Positions 9,935-21,224 of a stretch of 64,000 nucleotides of DNA are shown here, in pieces. How positions within the stretch are numbered: position 1 is the first letter of the stretch; every line of letters starts with the position of its first letter. The stretch lies in assembly GCA_035041965.1 (NCBI GenBank), contig JAPYMA010002643.1, positions 1 to 64,000 on the forward strand, given 5' to 3'. A program made the translations under genes and the position numbers. The stretch comes from Anisakis pegreffii (lineage: Eukaryota > Nematoda > Chromadorea > Rhabditida > Anisakidae). A model generated the notes under the pieces. The model was not told the DNA's origin. It did not search any database and saw only the letters and a program-made list of their open reading frames with translations.

Positions 9935-12796
9935 ATGATCGATCGGGAATGCCGTAGGCTGATCCTACCGCCACAACGCAGCCAGCAAAAATTACTGCCC
10001 AATCGAGAGCTATTCGCCGATTTCGACCCGTGGTCAATGCACACTACAGCTACTACTAGCCAAAAGAAGCCTTTGCCGGCCTATCGCGCTCGAGACATCG
10101 TCAAGGAGAATAAACGACAACAGATTTGCTATCGGGCAAGAGCGAGTCCCGTTCGAGAGGTATGATTGATCACATTAGAGTGTGTAAATGATCACAGATC
10201 AATCAGATCAATCAATCAATCAATCAATAAGATGACATCAGAGATCTAATCAGGCAGGGATTAGCGCGATCATATTAGAGATCAATATGAGATCAAAATG
10301 TGGCATTGCAACAAAACAAAACGATCAAGCACATTCAAGTGTGATCTGAAAACAGATTCAATTTTTCAAATTGTTCAAATCAATCATATAAATCCCACTT
10401 AATCCCATATAATCCACCAATAATCTGTGTGTGTGACCTCTCAGGTACCAGCCTTCACCATCCAAGCCCAGCAGAAAAACACACGCACTACGCCACCAGC
10501 TAGTGTCACAAGGCTTACAGATACAAAGGTTTTCCTCTATTGCTACTTTCACCCCGTGTTTCTTCAATTTTCCATCGGAAAAATCTCGTCATCGCAAAAT
10601 TTTTAGAGAGTTCCCCACCCAAAAAAATGGGAAACGTGAAAAAATTCCAGTGTTTGCAGACTAATCAGTGGAACAATTTCCGATTGGCCTATGATCGAGG
10701 TGATCTACCCGTTCAGCTGGATCACGGTGGATGTGGAGACCGTTTCAAATCACTTCGATGGCTCAAAGACCCCACAACGATGGATGTGGACCGGCAGCAA
10801 ACCCTTCTAACAAGATTCTGCATTGGTCTTCCATTACTAGATCAGGTTTTTGCCCTGCTAAAACTCTGGAATCATTTTGCTCCACGTGATCACCCCCAAA
10901 AAAATCACCAATCACCAATGATCAGAGATGAATAAATAATCAGAGATCAATGCAATGATCTCAGAGAGATGATCAACAAAATAAGATGCTGCGCTTATGC
11001 ACTATGCACTATGGCGTCATTGCATTGAGTTTAATTGACTCCGAACACACCTATCAGGTGAGCTGGACGTCAACTAACGATAATAATTCGCGTAAACCAA
11101 TGCCGTACAGGTACACGATCAATTTACCTAACGACATTTTGCCTAACGGACAGTTTACCTGACTTTACCTGGATTACCTGGATTACCTGGATTGTCCAGG
11201 CTATCAAACGCTTATAACGTTGCTGGCCACTAGGCTCCCAATGTTTCCGTGCGCCTCAATTGTTTTAGCTTGAATTTTTTAGCCTCAGTTTCCCAACCAA
11301 CGGTTTTTTAGTGGGTATTTTGCCCAATAGGTAAACTGTTCCTTGGGCAAACTGTCCCTTGGGCAAACTGTCCTTTGGGCAAACTGTCCCTTGGGCAAAC
11401 TGTCCCTTGGGCAAACTGTCCGTTAGGCAAAACGTCAACAAAATACAATAAATCAACGCGTCAATACAATAAAATAAACCCAAATCAATCGTACTGAAAT
11501 TAAATGAAATGCGAACGATACTGAAACAGAATTATTTTACACTGAAGGGGTCTACGACAATTGGACACCAGGGACAATTGGTAGTCGGGGTCCCACAACG
11601 AACCGAAGTCGATTCGTTTCGATACGGTACTTTTTAAATGTGCATCACTAATGTGTGATCACGAAACTGCAGTTGATTTACTCCCGATTACTCCAGTTGA
11701 TAGGCTTTAGTCTCCGATTCCAGTTCGGGTAAATCTTTCCCGAATCCTGGGAAGGCAGAAAGAATTTATTAAACATTTACACAAATATTTCAGCCGTATC
11801 GTTTCATTGCCGAACGTGGTGTTGCCGATTTGTTGACGGCCATACGCAACCCTAATGTGATCATCAACTGCTACTCACAAATGGTTAATCAGCTCAATGC
11901 TTATCCATTCGTGTCCGTAAAAATTTACGGAAAAATTCCGGAAAACGAGTGGATTTTCCGGAAATTCCGGAAAACGAGTGGATTTTCCGGAAATTCCGAA
12001 ATTTCAACTGGAAACTGGAAAACTGGAGCAGAATTTTCGGAAATTTCACAATACTGGAACACAGCAAAACAGAACAGAGCAGCCTGATTGTTCAGTTATA
12101 TTTTGCCCGGCTGATCAAGGTCTGATCAGATATAGGTGATCGTGATCATGATCATGATCCGCTGGCATTACAGGTACCAGCACTACGCGCTGCACTCTAC
12201 TCTTCCGATTTGGATAAACGAAAAAGCATGCTTCGTTTGGTGATCCGACTGACAAAACTGGACTCGTGTGGTCCCGCTCTAGTCCCCTACTATCGTCAGC
12301 TACTTCCACCACTTAGTCAGCGAGTTACTCTGCAAAATTCTCTAGAGTCTTACCTCAAAAAACCTCACTGGATCAAGATATTCAGCTAGGCTGATCAAGA
12401 TTTGATCATGAGATCGGTGATCACGATCGCGATCGTGATCGTGATCCAGATCGTGATCACAATGATCATTTAGTCATCAAAAAATCGATCGTGAGATCAA
12501 GCTTTCACTAGTTGTAAGCCATTCAATAACCTCATCACCAAATGATTTTCAAATCAGAATGGGATGATTTGAGTGGAATTTGGTAAACGTTTGTGAATTT
12601 TTTGCAAAAATCGCGTATTTTAGGGGTGATTGAACATTCTGGACTTCAGATGGACATCAACTATCAATATGGTGCCAGTCTCGCAGAGCTAATCGAGACC
12701 ACATTGGGTTGTCTAGAGCGGACCGGTGGACCGAACGCCTACATCAACATCAAATACATCATACCAACCTATCAGAGCTGCACGGGAGCCCATTAG
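9935..12796 (+). CDS. PACRG: PACRG homologue (Parkin co-regulated gene protein)
   Basis: Member of the PACRG family of alpha-helical (HEAT/ARM-like) microtubule-associated proteins of axonemes and sensory cilia. Exons: 9935-10159, 10445-10528, 10660-10845, 11794-11916, 12174-12315, 12624-12796, all phase-compatible; about 310 residues, similar to the family. An in-frame acceptor 9 nt earlier (10651) would add three residues. Family signatures in order: VPAFTIQ; FRLAYDRGDLPVQLDH; RFKSLRW; the FCIGLPLL segment; PYRFIAERGVADLL; LRLVIRLTKLDSCGPALVPY followed by YRQLLPPL; C-terminal ETTLGCLERTGGPNAYINIK then YIIPTYQSC, the hallmark ending of PACRG. The fifth junction (12315/12624, phase 1) was chosen over one at an internal acceptor at about 12650 because it restores the usual loop length. 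No Parkin-like gene is seen head-to-head with it in this window. It is followed by AATAAA at 13250. Confidence 0.92.
10190..10312 (+). repeat. Dispersed repeat copy B inside PACRG intron 1
   Basis: Second copy of the element at 8868-9000, with the same block order and a shorter CAAT run. It lies in the first intron of the PACRG homologue. Confidence 0.85.
11165..11425. repeat. ACCTGGATT and GGGCAAACTGTCC tandem repeats in PACRG intron
   Basis: At 11165-11200 three TTACCTGGA units occur, the same core word as the large satellite at 36.5 kb. At 11330-11425 about six 16-17 bp units GGGCAAACTGTCCCTT follow each other. Both lie in the third intron of PACRG; the open frame on the minus strand over them is a repeat artefact. 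Confidence 0.9.
11925..12005. repeat. Tandem duplication next to a splice donor
   Basis: GGAAAACGAGTGGATTTTCC with flanking GGAAATTCC is repeated twice immediately after the donor of PACRG exon 4. Confidence 0.8.
12395..12475. repeat. GATC-rich imperfect palindrome
   Basis: Alternating GATCGTGATC/GATCACGATC words form a self-complementary stretch in the last PACRG intron. A similar shorter one lies at 12110-12165. Confidence 0.75.
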
Positions 12797-13249
12797 GGCC
12801 TCAAAACCTGGACTACTACCCTTAAAGCTGCTGATCTCAAACTGACAGCCTAAAAACTAGCCTGCCAATTGAACAGATCAAAACCTGATCAATATAACCT
12901 GATCAACCAATCAATATCCGATAAAAAACCTGATCACACCGTCAATCCACCGATCATCGCCACAGATCAATCTCTAGCAGCGAGAGTGATTTCGCATGAT
13001 CCACCACCACAAATCCCAAACCCAGTAAACCCCAAATCTCAAACCCAAAACTCCAAATCCAGAAATTCTATCTGATCCTGATCACAATTATCATTCGCTC
13101 ATCAAAAAATCGATCACCAGATCAACTCAAATCAGATCAACTCAAATCAGATCAACTCAAAAATCGATCACCAAATCAACTCAAATCACCAAATTTGATG
13201 TGTTGCTGCTGTTTTACAATCATAATAATTCTGTGCTGATCACAAAACA

Positions 13250-13255
13250 AATAAA
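13250..13255 (+). terminator. Polyadenylation signal of PACRG
   Basis: AATAAA about 455 nt beyond the PACRG stop, just before an AAT/AAC microsatellite; plausible 3' end. Confidence 0.45.
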
Positions 13256-13284
13256 ATTTCATTGAAGGAATCGATGTTAAACAT

Positions 13285-13385
13285 AATAATAACAATAATA
13301 ACAATAATAATAACAATAATAACAATAATAATAATAACAATAATAATAAATAATAATCACAATAATAATAAAAACACCAACAATA
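13285..13385. repeat. (AAT/AAC)n microsatellite
   Basis: Imperfect run of AATAAT and AACAAT triplets. Confidence 0.95.
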
Positions 13386-13810
13386 CAATACAAAAATCAA
13401 TTCAATTCAACTCACCAACTTCAACTCCTCAAATCACAAACTCGTTTTCTAAAAACGCCTTAAAAAATCACCTCAAATATCGATCACCTAATCAATTAAA
13501 TACTTTTAAACACATAACTCACAATTATACTTCCATTCCAATGCAGTATTCCATCGTCATTCGTCTCCTTTCCTATAGTATTCAAAAGCAACTTTACTGA
13601 CTCATTTACTCTAAATTCTGCCGAAATTTCTCATTTTCACCTGGTTTTGGGCACCTGAATTACCCGAAAACCCCGAAATCTTGCCTGAACGGGTAAACTC
13701 AGCTACCCGAGAAACCTAGAATTTCCACTGAACCTTTTAACCTGAAATTTGACGTCGATTTGTCAAAAATTTTGTGCTAGAGACGGCTGCTAACTTGTAT
13801 AATTGACCTA

Positions 13811-14429
13811 ATGGTCGTAGATCAAATTGCGCTGAGTATGGCAAATGGCGTGAATGATGTTGAGGTGATCAAACTAAAAAGTCAAAATCAATTGATCACG
13901 CCAGATTGATCACGAATCATTTTGATCGCTGGCTGTCTGGTTGATCAAAATTGATCGATCGGTTGATCAAAATTGATCGATCGGTTGATCAAAATTGATC
14001 GATCGGTTGATCAATTTGATCAGTATTTTCGCGCGATCAGCGTGCAGTACAAAGTCCGCAATCAACTCATTTCATAGCATTTCATTGGTTGTGTGCAGTC
14101 TGTGCGGTTTGCAGCGAACACATCGATCGCTGCTCTCTTGGTGCTCGTTCTCGAATGTAAACAAGTAAAGTCGTCAGCGTAGAGCATTCGGGTATAATTT
14201 CTCGGGAATACCTTTCGGGAATATCTTTCGGGAATACTTCTTCCCGAATGTTACCCCAATCCAGTATCCTGACTATCCCCCTAACCCCTAACCCGAACTC
14301 AACCCAAACCTCTCAGACTCAGCAACTGATCTGCTTCAGGTTGATCCTGTCCAGTCGACTTTTGAGGAAATCATCCCGTTTGCGACCTCTGAATCGACAA
14401 TTTTTGAATTCAATTGTCACATTACTTGA
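13811..14429 (+). CDS. Candidate small three-exon gene, unknown
   Basis: I do not recognise this protein. Three segments join in phase 0: 13811-13864 (ATG, ends at donor GAG|GTGATC), 14099-14164 (acceptor TTGTGTGCAG, donor CAA|GTAAAG) and 14340-14429 (acceptor CTGCTTCAG, stop TGA). Together they give 69 residues beginning MVVDQIALSMANGVNDVE, with a middle hydrophobic stretch SIAALLVLVLECKQ and an acidic end TFEEIIPFATSESTIF. Good splice sites and coding-like composition favour a real exon set; the short length and lack of homology argue caution. The frame is open upstream of the ATG only to a TAG 27 nt before it. The last codons and stop are the first unit of the repeat array that follows. 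Confidence 0.35.
13935..14013. repeat. 22-bp tandem repeat, ~3.5 copies
   Basis: TTGATCAAAATTGATCGATCGG repeated; each unit contains the palindromes TGATCA and GATCGATC. It lies in the first intron of the candidate gene at 13811. Confidence 0.9.
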
Positions 14430-14825
14430 TTACTTGATTACTTGATTACTTGATCACTTGATTACTTGATCACTTGATCACTTGATCACTTGATTACTTG
14501 ATCACTTGATTACTTGATGATTACTTGATCACTTGATCACTTGATTACTTGATCACTTGATTACTTGATCACTTGATTACTTGATGATCACTTGATTACT
14601 TGATCACTTGATTACTTGATCACTTGATTACTTGATGATCACTTGATTACTTGATCACTTGATTACTTGATCACTTGATTACTTGATCACTTGATTACTT
14701 GATCACTTGATTACTTGATCACTTGATTACTTGATCACTTGATTACTTGATCACTTGATTACTTGATCACTTGATCACTTGATCACTTGATCACTTGATC
14801 TACTTGATCACTCGATCACTTGATC
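14425..14825. repeat. ACTTGATY octamer array
   Basis: About 400 bp of ACTTGATC and ACTTGATT octamers, mostly alternating to give a 16-bp higher-order unit, with a few GATG insertions. Confidence 0.97.
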
Positions 14826-15333
14826 TTTCTGTGCTTGATTTTATTAGATTGAATGTTTTAGGGCATCAGATGCAAATTTGGAATGTGATCTATAGCGTTG
14901 GAGTTGTTTCTGTATTGTTGGCGATGCTTTATTAAATCTTCCAAATGGAATTCAGATTGGAAAATCAAAATTGTCGATTCGGTTGCGTTAATTAAAAAAT
15001 TTTTTTCTCTCTGTTCGCTAATTTTTTTGATTTTGGTGAGTTCCACAATTTTTTAGGTTATTATTTTTATTATTTTTATTAGCATTCACAAATGGCCGTC
15101 TGCTAAACATAAATCAAGCAATTTTCATTCCATTGCTGCAAAATTTTTCATTCCATCTGAATTTTTTTTTGCTGTAATATTGCTGATCTTGTCCTCTGTC
15201 AATCCGTGTCTTCTATGCTTTGAACACTGATCAATCTGATCTGATCTGATCTGATCTGATCCTGATCTGATCAATCGATGTGATCTGTGTACTACTGCTG
15301 CTGCTGTCGAAAGATATCAATAATCAAAAATTG

Positions 15334-16212
15334 ATGATCATGGAATCGAATTTGATTACGTCGCAATATTTGCCGATTGCCAACCGGTTTCCTCGTGATC
15401 AGCGCGGCACAAGCAAGCGCAAAGCAAGGTAGCATTTTTAAAGAGAGCACGTTAAAATTAAAATTTTTCCATTGCTGGCAGCGTTTCGATAACAATTCGC
15501 TGCTATAAGAATCTGAAAACGCCGTCGATAGGTAAAGTTTTACCATCTGTCGACAATTTTTACCACCTTTTACCACCGAATCGAATTGAATCCGTCGAAT
15601 TCATATGCCTTCCAAACCTCCACGATTCCATATTTTGACTGTTCACGGTCAAATTTATTTCATTTTTACCATCTGTCGATACCATTTTTACCATCTGTCG
15701 ACAATTTTTACCACCTTTTACCACCGAATCGAATTGAATCTGCTCGAATTCATATGCTTCCAAGCCTCCACGATTCCATATTTTGACTATTCACGGTCAA
15801 ATTCATTTCAGTTCTACCATCTGTCCAAATGCCTATCATCACAAAACATTGAATTTCATTGAAATGCGACGTTGAATTGCTCATATGGCTGCTGGCTGAC
15901 GTTACAATGCGATTGTATCAATCAACAATATAACAATAATAATAATAACAATAATAACATCACCTCCAACAGGTTTTCACCACACAGTAGCACTTACAAA
16001 TGCTGATCATATAATAAGATAAGTAATATTACTATTATATATTACTCTATCTTGATTTTGTAATCGTATATAATCATGTTTGCTGTTGTGTTCCAGTTCG
16101 ATGCGCCATATCAAAACATACGGCGGTTGATGACGGAACGAAGGAAGGAAGCAATCCAATTGATTCCGTTGGAGAAGTCACAAATGGTTTATGTGAGGCG
16201 ACATTCGTATAA
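15334..16212 (+). CDS. Candidate small three-exon gene, unknown
   Basis: Not recognised. Exons 15334-15428 (two ATGs, 15334 and 15340; the latter starts MESNLITSQYLPIANRFP; donor AG|GTAGCA), 15482-15531 (acceptor TTGCTGGCAG; VSITIRCYKNLKTPSI; donor G|GTAAAG) and 16097-16212 (acceptor TGTTCCAG; RCAISKHTAVDDGTKEGSN then PIDSVGEVTNGLCEATFV-stop). Phases 2 and 1 match at both junctions, giving about 90 residues. The third exon has two other open frames, one of them also coding-like (FDAPYQNIRRLMTERRKEA), but only the chosen frame fits the phase. There is no signal peptide or known motif. It could be part of a longer gene, since a donor GTTTAT exists at 16187. Confidence 0.35.
15539..15820. repeat. 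~146-bp tandem duplication in an intron
   Basis: Two near-identical units (15539-15684 and 15685-15820). Each starts TTTACCATCTGTCGACAATT and contains the words CACCGAATCGAATTGAAT and CCACGATTCCATATTTTGAC. Confidence 0.92.
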
Positions 16213-16334
16213 ATTTTGTACTTTATAAGATGGATTAATTTCAATCGAATGCGAATGATATGAGGCAGAAAAATACGCAAACAAGGTGGGTACATATTTA
16301 TAAATTTAATTATTATAACACCTTGGAGAAGAAT

Positions 16335-16650
16335 TCTACCTGGTCTACCTGATGTAATATACCTGGTCTAATATAATATTGCTACCTGGTCTATATAATA
16401 TTCTACCTGGTCTACCTGGTCTAATATAATATTACTACCTTGTCTACCTGGCCTAATATACCTGGTCTAATATGATATTCTACCTGGTCTAATATAATAT
16501 TTCTACCTGGTCTACCTGGTCTAATATAATATTTCTACCTGGTCTACCTGGTCTAATATAATATTTCTACCTGGTCTACCTGGTCTAATACACCTGCTCT
16601 AATATGATATACCTGGTCTAATATAATATTCCTACCTGCTCTAATATAAT
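16335..16650. repeat. CTACCTGGTCTAATATAATATT tandem repeat
   Basis: About ten copies of a 22-32 bp unit made of CTACCTGGTCT and AATATAATATT blocks, degenerate at both ends. Confidence 0.92.
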
Positions 16651-17093
16651 CATCACTAAAATATCACCTATAAAGTAATTTCTATTCTTGATTCCTTCTG
16701 GCCATCTTACTCTAAATCAGTCTAAATTTTACGAATTTTCAAAAAATCCCTAAAAATCCGCCTCTGCGCCGAGCTTCCATTTAAATGGCCTTTCCAAAAT
16801 GCATCTCAGGCGGTCAGCTAGATCAAACGTTTCCGATTAATCAAATTATTTGATTTAAAATCACCTAGCTGGAGTGATCCCGATCACTATTTTGCTCTCA
16901 TACGATAATAATAATGATCAAGATCATGATTCTATATTGATAGCGTGAAATTTTTAAGATTGAAGAGCACTTTTGTATGTATATATTAAATGATACCATG
17001 CGCATTCCTTCCTCCCGCTATTACTAATTAACACCAATCAAACAATTTGTAATTAAGTGTAATCACGCTAAACATATCACACACATCGATACA

Positions 17094-17275
17094 TGATCAT
17101 AATCATGTGATCACGATCATGATCATGTGATCACGATCATGATCATGTGATCACGATCATGATCATGTGATCACGATCATGATCATGTGATCACGATCAT
17201 GATCATGTGATCACGATCATGATCATGTGATCATGATCATGATCATGTGATCACGATCATGATCACGATCACGTT
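17094..17275. repeat. 20-bp palindromic satellite, ~8 copies
   Basis: Unit CATGATCATGTGATCACGAT. Each unit contains the palindromes TGATCA, CATGATCATG and GTGATCAC, so the array as a whole is its own reverse complement with small shifts. Confidence 0.95.
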
Positions 17276-18762
17276 CTAGCCACACCCTTCCAGCCACCTT
17301 CTTCCATGCATTCTTCCAGTTGAAATTAGTTCAGTTCAGTTCAATTGCGTTCTATTTAGCGAATTCATAGCAACACTAAGTAAACCTTCTAATAGGAAAT
17401 AAATTGAGCAAAAAACCCAAAAACCTGAAATTTGAAATTTTAGGCAACCTGAAACTGGATTTTTAACTTACGTACGAACAAATTAATTAATTTGCTACCC
17501 GTAATAATTTAATTATGATAAGATGATAATAATAATAATAACAATAACAATAACAATAATAATAACAATAACAATACAAAAACTCATACTAATTATCTGA
17601 ATCTATAATAGTAGCAGTAATTACTCTAATTACTCGATAATTACAGCTAAAAACCACTGTATCAAATGACAATTTTGATCACGATACGTCTAATTGAATA
17701 TTTTCATTTAAAAATAACAGAAAAGCAGTCATAATACCAGTAATATGATGCAACAATTATTATTATTATTATTATTATGAAAATTATCACGTATTGCTAT
17801 CAATCTGCCATATCAAATCACGCGAATCCGTCTCAAATTGCAGTTAAGTGGAAAATTTTTTGGAATTTTTACATTTTTTGAAAAATTTTCCGCTATTTTT
17901 CCAATTTATCAAGAGATATAACTGGGAAATTTATACAGATTTATAGTTATTTTAGCAGAATTTTAGCAGAATCGCTCAAATCGCTAATCTGATAATAGAA
18001 ATCTGCTGCTGCTGCTGATGCTAGTTTGATAATTCAACGATATGATGATTTGCTATGGGATTTGCTTTCAATGAACATGACTAATCTTCATCGGATTGAT
18101 TTGCAAATTCAATTTTTCAAAATATTTTTAAAAAATTGGAATATTTTTTAAAATTTGTAAAAATTTTCCAAAAATTCTGGCGATATTCTTTGGAATTTTT
18201 AAAACCAATTCGTATCCGATCACCTATTTTTTGTGATTTTTGGAAAATTTAAAATTTATTTTCAAAATTAACTAATTAAATAGTGAAAGCAATGTCGAAT
18301 GCTATTTTTTTGGGGGGGGTGGGGTTGTTTATTTTAGTAATCGATTCGGATGCAATCTGTTGACATTGCTGTTCAAATTAAAGTAATGCGAAATGATTTT
18401 GACTATCTCAAGGTCATCTCAATTCTAAATAGTAATTATACCTGTATTATACCGCGTATTTCAAGCAAATTTTAACATTTTATTACTATAATTTTTGATA
18501 TTTTGTGATATTCATTTCATTTTATCGTTACTTAATCAGATTTTGCATCTAATTAACAGTAATTACTCGTAGGATTTCAATATGGACTTGGAAATTTATA
18601 TTTCATACTAAATTCCCAAGAGATCCCAAAATCTTGCGGATAAATTCCCGAAAAAATAGCTAAAATTAAGGCAAATATCCTCAGTTCTAGGGCGCAAAAG
18701 AAACCACCTAACCGATGAGGTGATGCTTTATGATTTCATTTTCTCCATCTTAATCATAATTA

Positions 18763-18764
<2 letters not shown>

Positions 18765-18815
<51 letters not shown>

Positions 18816-18830
18816 TAATATAATATAATT
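18765..18830. repeat. (AAT)n microsatellite
   Basis: Run of AAT triplets degenerating into ATAAT words. Confidence 0.95.
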
Positions 18831-19959
18831 AATAATATTATTATAATACAACATAATATAATCACAATGATAAAAACCACTCTAATTGATCACCATTCCC
18901 CTATATTTTGACTGATTTCACTGTATTTTCACTCTTTTAAATGCTGCAGCAGCAGCATCATAACGCTTGAATGCAGATCAAGGAATACAATTTTATGGAA
19001 TATTTTCAATTTTTTAAAAATTTTTCCAAATTCAGCGAAGGGCCTTACAAAGGGAAAAGGGAAAGGACTAAAACAGAAAACAGATCACAATTTTATTGAT
19101 TGATTGATTGATAGCATTGACCTTGATCATACTTAACGACTACAAACAGTAAAACATAAAACTTTCACAAAAATATGCCTACACAATAGAGATAACCATG
19201 GGATTAATAGAGATTTATGTAATCCGCTGCCAATATCTACCTATAGATTTCATAAAGCTGTCCTTCCTCTCCCCCCCGGTCGTCAGGTATCATTTGATCT
19301 CGTCTGAGCTGTTGCTCTACTCTCTAATCCACCCATAATATTCAAAATAATTAATTATATCCTGTTGTCAACGCTATATTACTGTTGTTTCAATTGCCAA
19401 TTCCTTTCGCTTTACTGCTGTCTGTATTGTAGGGTAGGTACACGGCTGGCTTTCATAGGAGATATAGCATGATTTCTTTTGAGTTTTTAGGTCTTGATCT
19501 TGATCTAGCGATCTTGATCTTCTTGATCTATCTTGATCTTGATCTATCTTTGGTCTTTTGAGTTTATCTGGTATCTGGATGGATTTCTAGGGATTTCTAG
19601 ATAGCCACACAGTGAGTGGGCGCCATAGCAGCAGCAAATCCATCAAAATCAAAAAATTTTCACATCAGAAATCAAAATTTTAGCTTCTCAATTCTATCGG
19701 GGAAAATTTTTTAAAAATTTCTCTCATCAGAAATCTTTTTTGCGGAATTTTATCCATTCATATCATCCCATTTGATCTCTATGCATTCGTCCAAATCCTC
19801 ATTTCAAAGATAATTTGCTTCTTAGTTGAATTTGAAGTTCTGTTCGGTTTTTTTAAAATTTAATTTAATTTTTTGAGTGTGTGACTTTTTAGATGGATGG
19901 GTATGGGTATGTTTAATATGTATGCCGTTTTTCAAATTGCTTTTTTTCTCCTATCCCAT

Positions 19960-20100
19960 ATCCCATCCCATATCCAATCCCATTTTTTCCCATCCCATAT
20001 CCCATCCCATTTTTTCCCATCCCATATCCAATCCCATTTTTTCCCATCCCATATCCTATCCCATTTTTTTTGGCTATCCCATTTCATATCCCATATCCCA
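19960..20100. repeat. ATCCCATCCCATTTTTTCCC tandem repeat
   Basis: About five copies of a roughly 27-bp CCCATATCC/CCCATTTTTT unit. Open frames on both strands over it are artefacts. Confidence 0.93.
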
Positions 20101-21224
20101 TGCTCCACTGTATTCATGTGCGTTTTTTGCTTTATCCAATGCAGTTCTTACGCTGATTGGTTATTTTTTATGGGATTTGCTATGAAATAAGGGTTCTAAA
20201 TCTCTTTTGTGATTTGTTTTGATTTTGAGTTTTTATGCCGAATCGAAATCGAATTCGATAGAGATTTTGAGTTTTTTCACCTTTCATATAGTAAACTTTC
20301 TCACGACTTTGGATGTCTAAGAATACGGTCTCGCTTGGGTGCTTTCGTGGCAATTTTTTTATCCAATACAATTTTTTGCAGGCGATCATCCCATCGCCTT
20401 CCTCTAAAATCTTCAGATCCTTTTAAAAAGCAGTTCGATTGAAATTCGAATCGGATCTTGGGATATTTAATTTCGATTATATTTATTATTGTTGTTTGTG
20501 AATTTTGCGTAGAGATGTCTTGTGAGACTTGTGTGATCGTATAAGTAGGATAAACTGCTGGATAAACATTAAGGATATAGGATATAGGATAAGCATAATG
20601 TAGGATAAAGATAACAGGATAAACCAAAGCCATAACTAATCTAAAGCTTGCGTGTATGCCTAGACCTGGGCTTTGCCCTAGATCTGGGGCCTGACTTATA
20701 TCTGAGATCTTAACTTGGGATTAAGGCTAAGCTTAAGCTTAAGCTTTAAAGTGATCTGGAGTGATTTTGGTGATCTGCGATCACTATAAATGATCTGAGT
20801 CTGGAGACTTTGATCTGGTTTAAACTTTGACTTGAGTTCATAAACTTTGGCTTTGGGTTGTGTGCCAAAAAGCTCAAAATCGTTTATTTTCTAAATCAAA
20901 TAATCTTCTTCACAAATCTTCTCATCTATATAGGGGAATTTTTTTAGATTCCTCTCAATTTTCCATTCGGAATTCCACTTTTCACTGTTTTCATTGGAAA
21001 GAAAAATTTCCACTTCGTTTCACTTTCCAAAAATTTCATTCTCATTTCACAGTTTTCATTCGCCATTTGTTATTGTTCCCATTTCATATTGTTCTCGCAT
21101 TGAAATTTCAAAAACTATTCGTTTTTTGCAGCCATTCCAGTTGTCAAAACGTCTCGTATCTGAGTGATCCTGTTATCCGTTTGTGACTTCATCATAAATT
21201 TAATCTTATCCTATCGAGGTGAAG

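Larger units (their letters stand above)
16213..21224. other. Repeat-rich stretch without supported gene
   Basis: It contains the satellites at 16.3 and 17.1 kb, AAT/AAC tracts (17528-17580, 17756-17778, 18765-18830), a C7 tract followed by GGTCGTCAG (19267) and the ATCCC array (19960-20100). No convincing exon was found. A short frame after an acceptor at 21131 (ending CQNVSYLSDPVIRL-stop) is coding-like but isolated. Confidence 0.5.
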
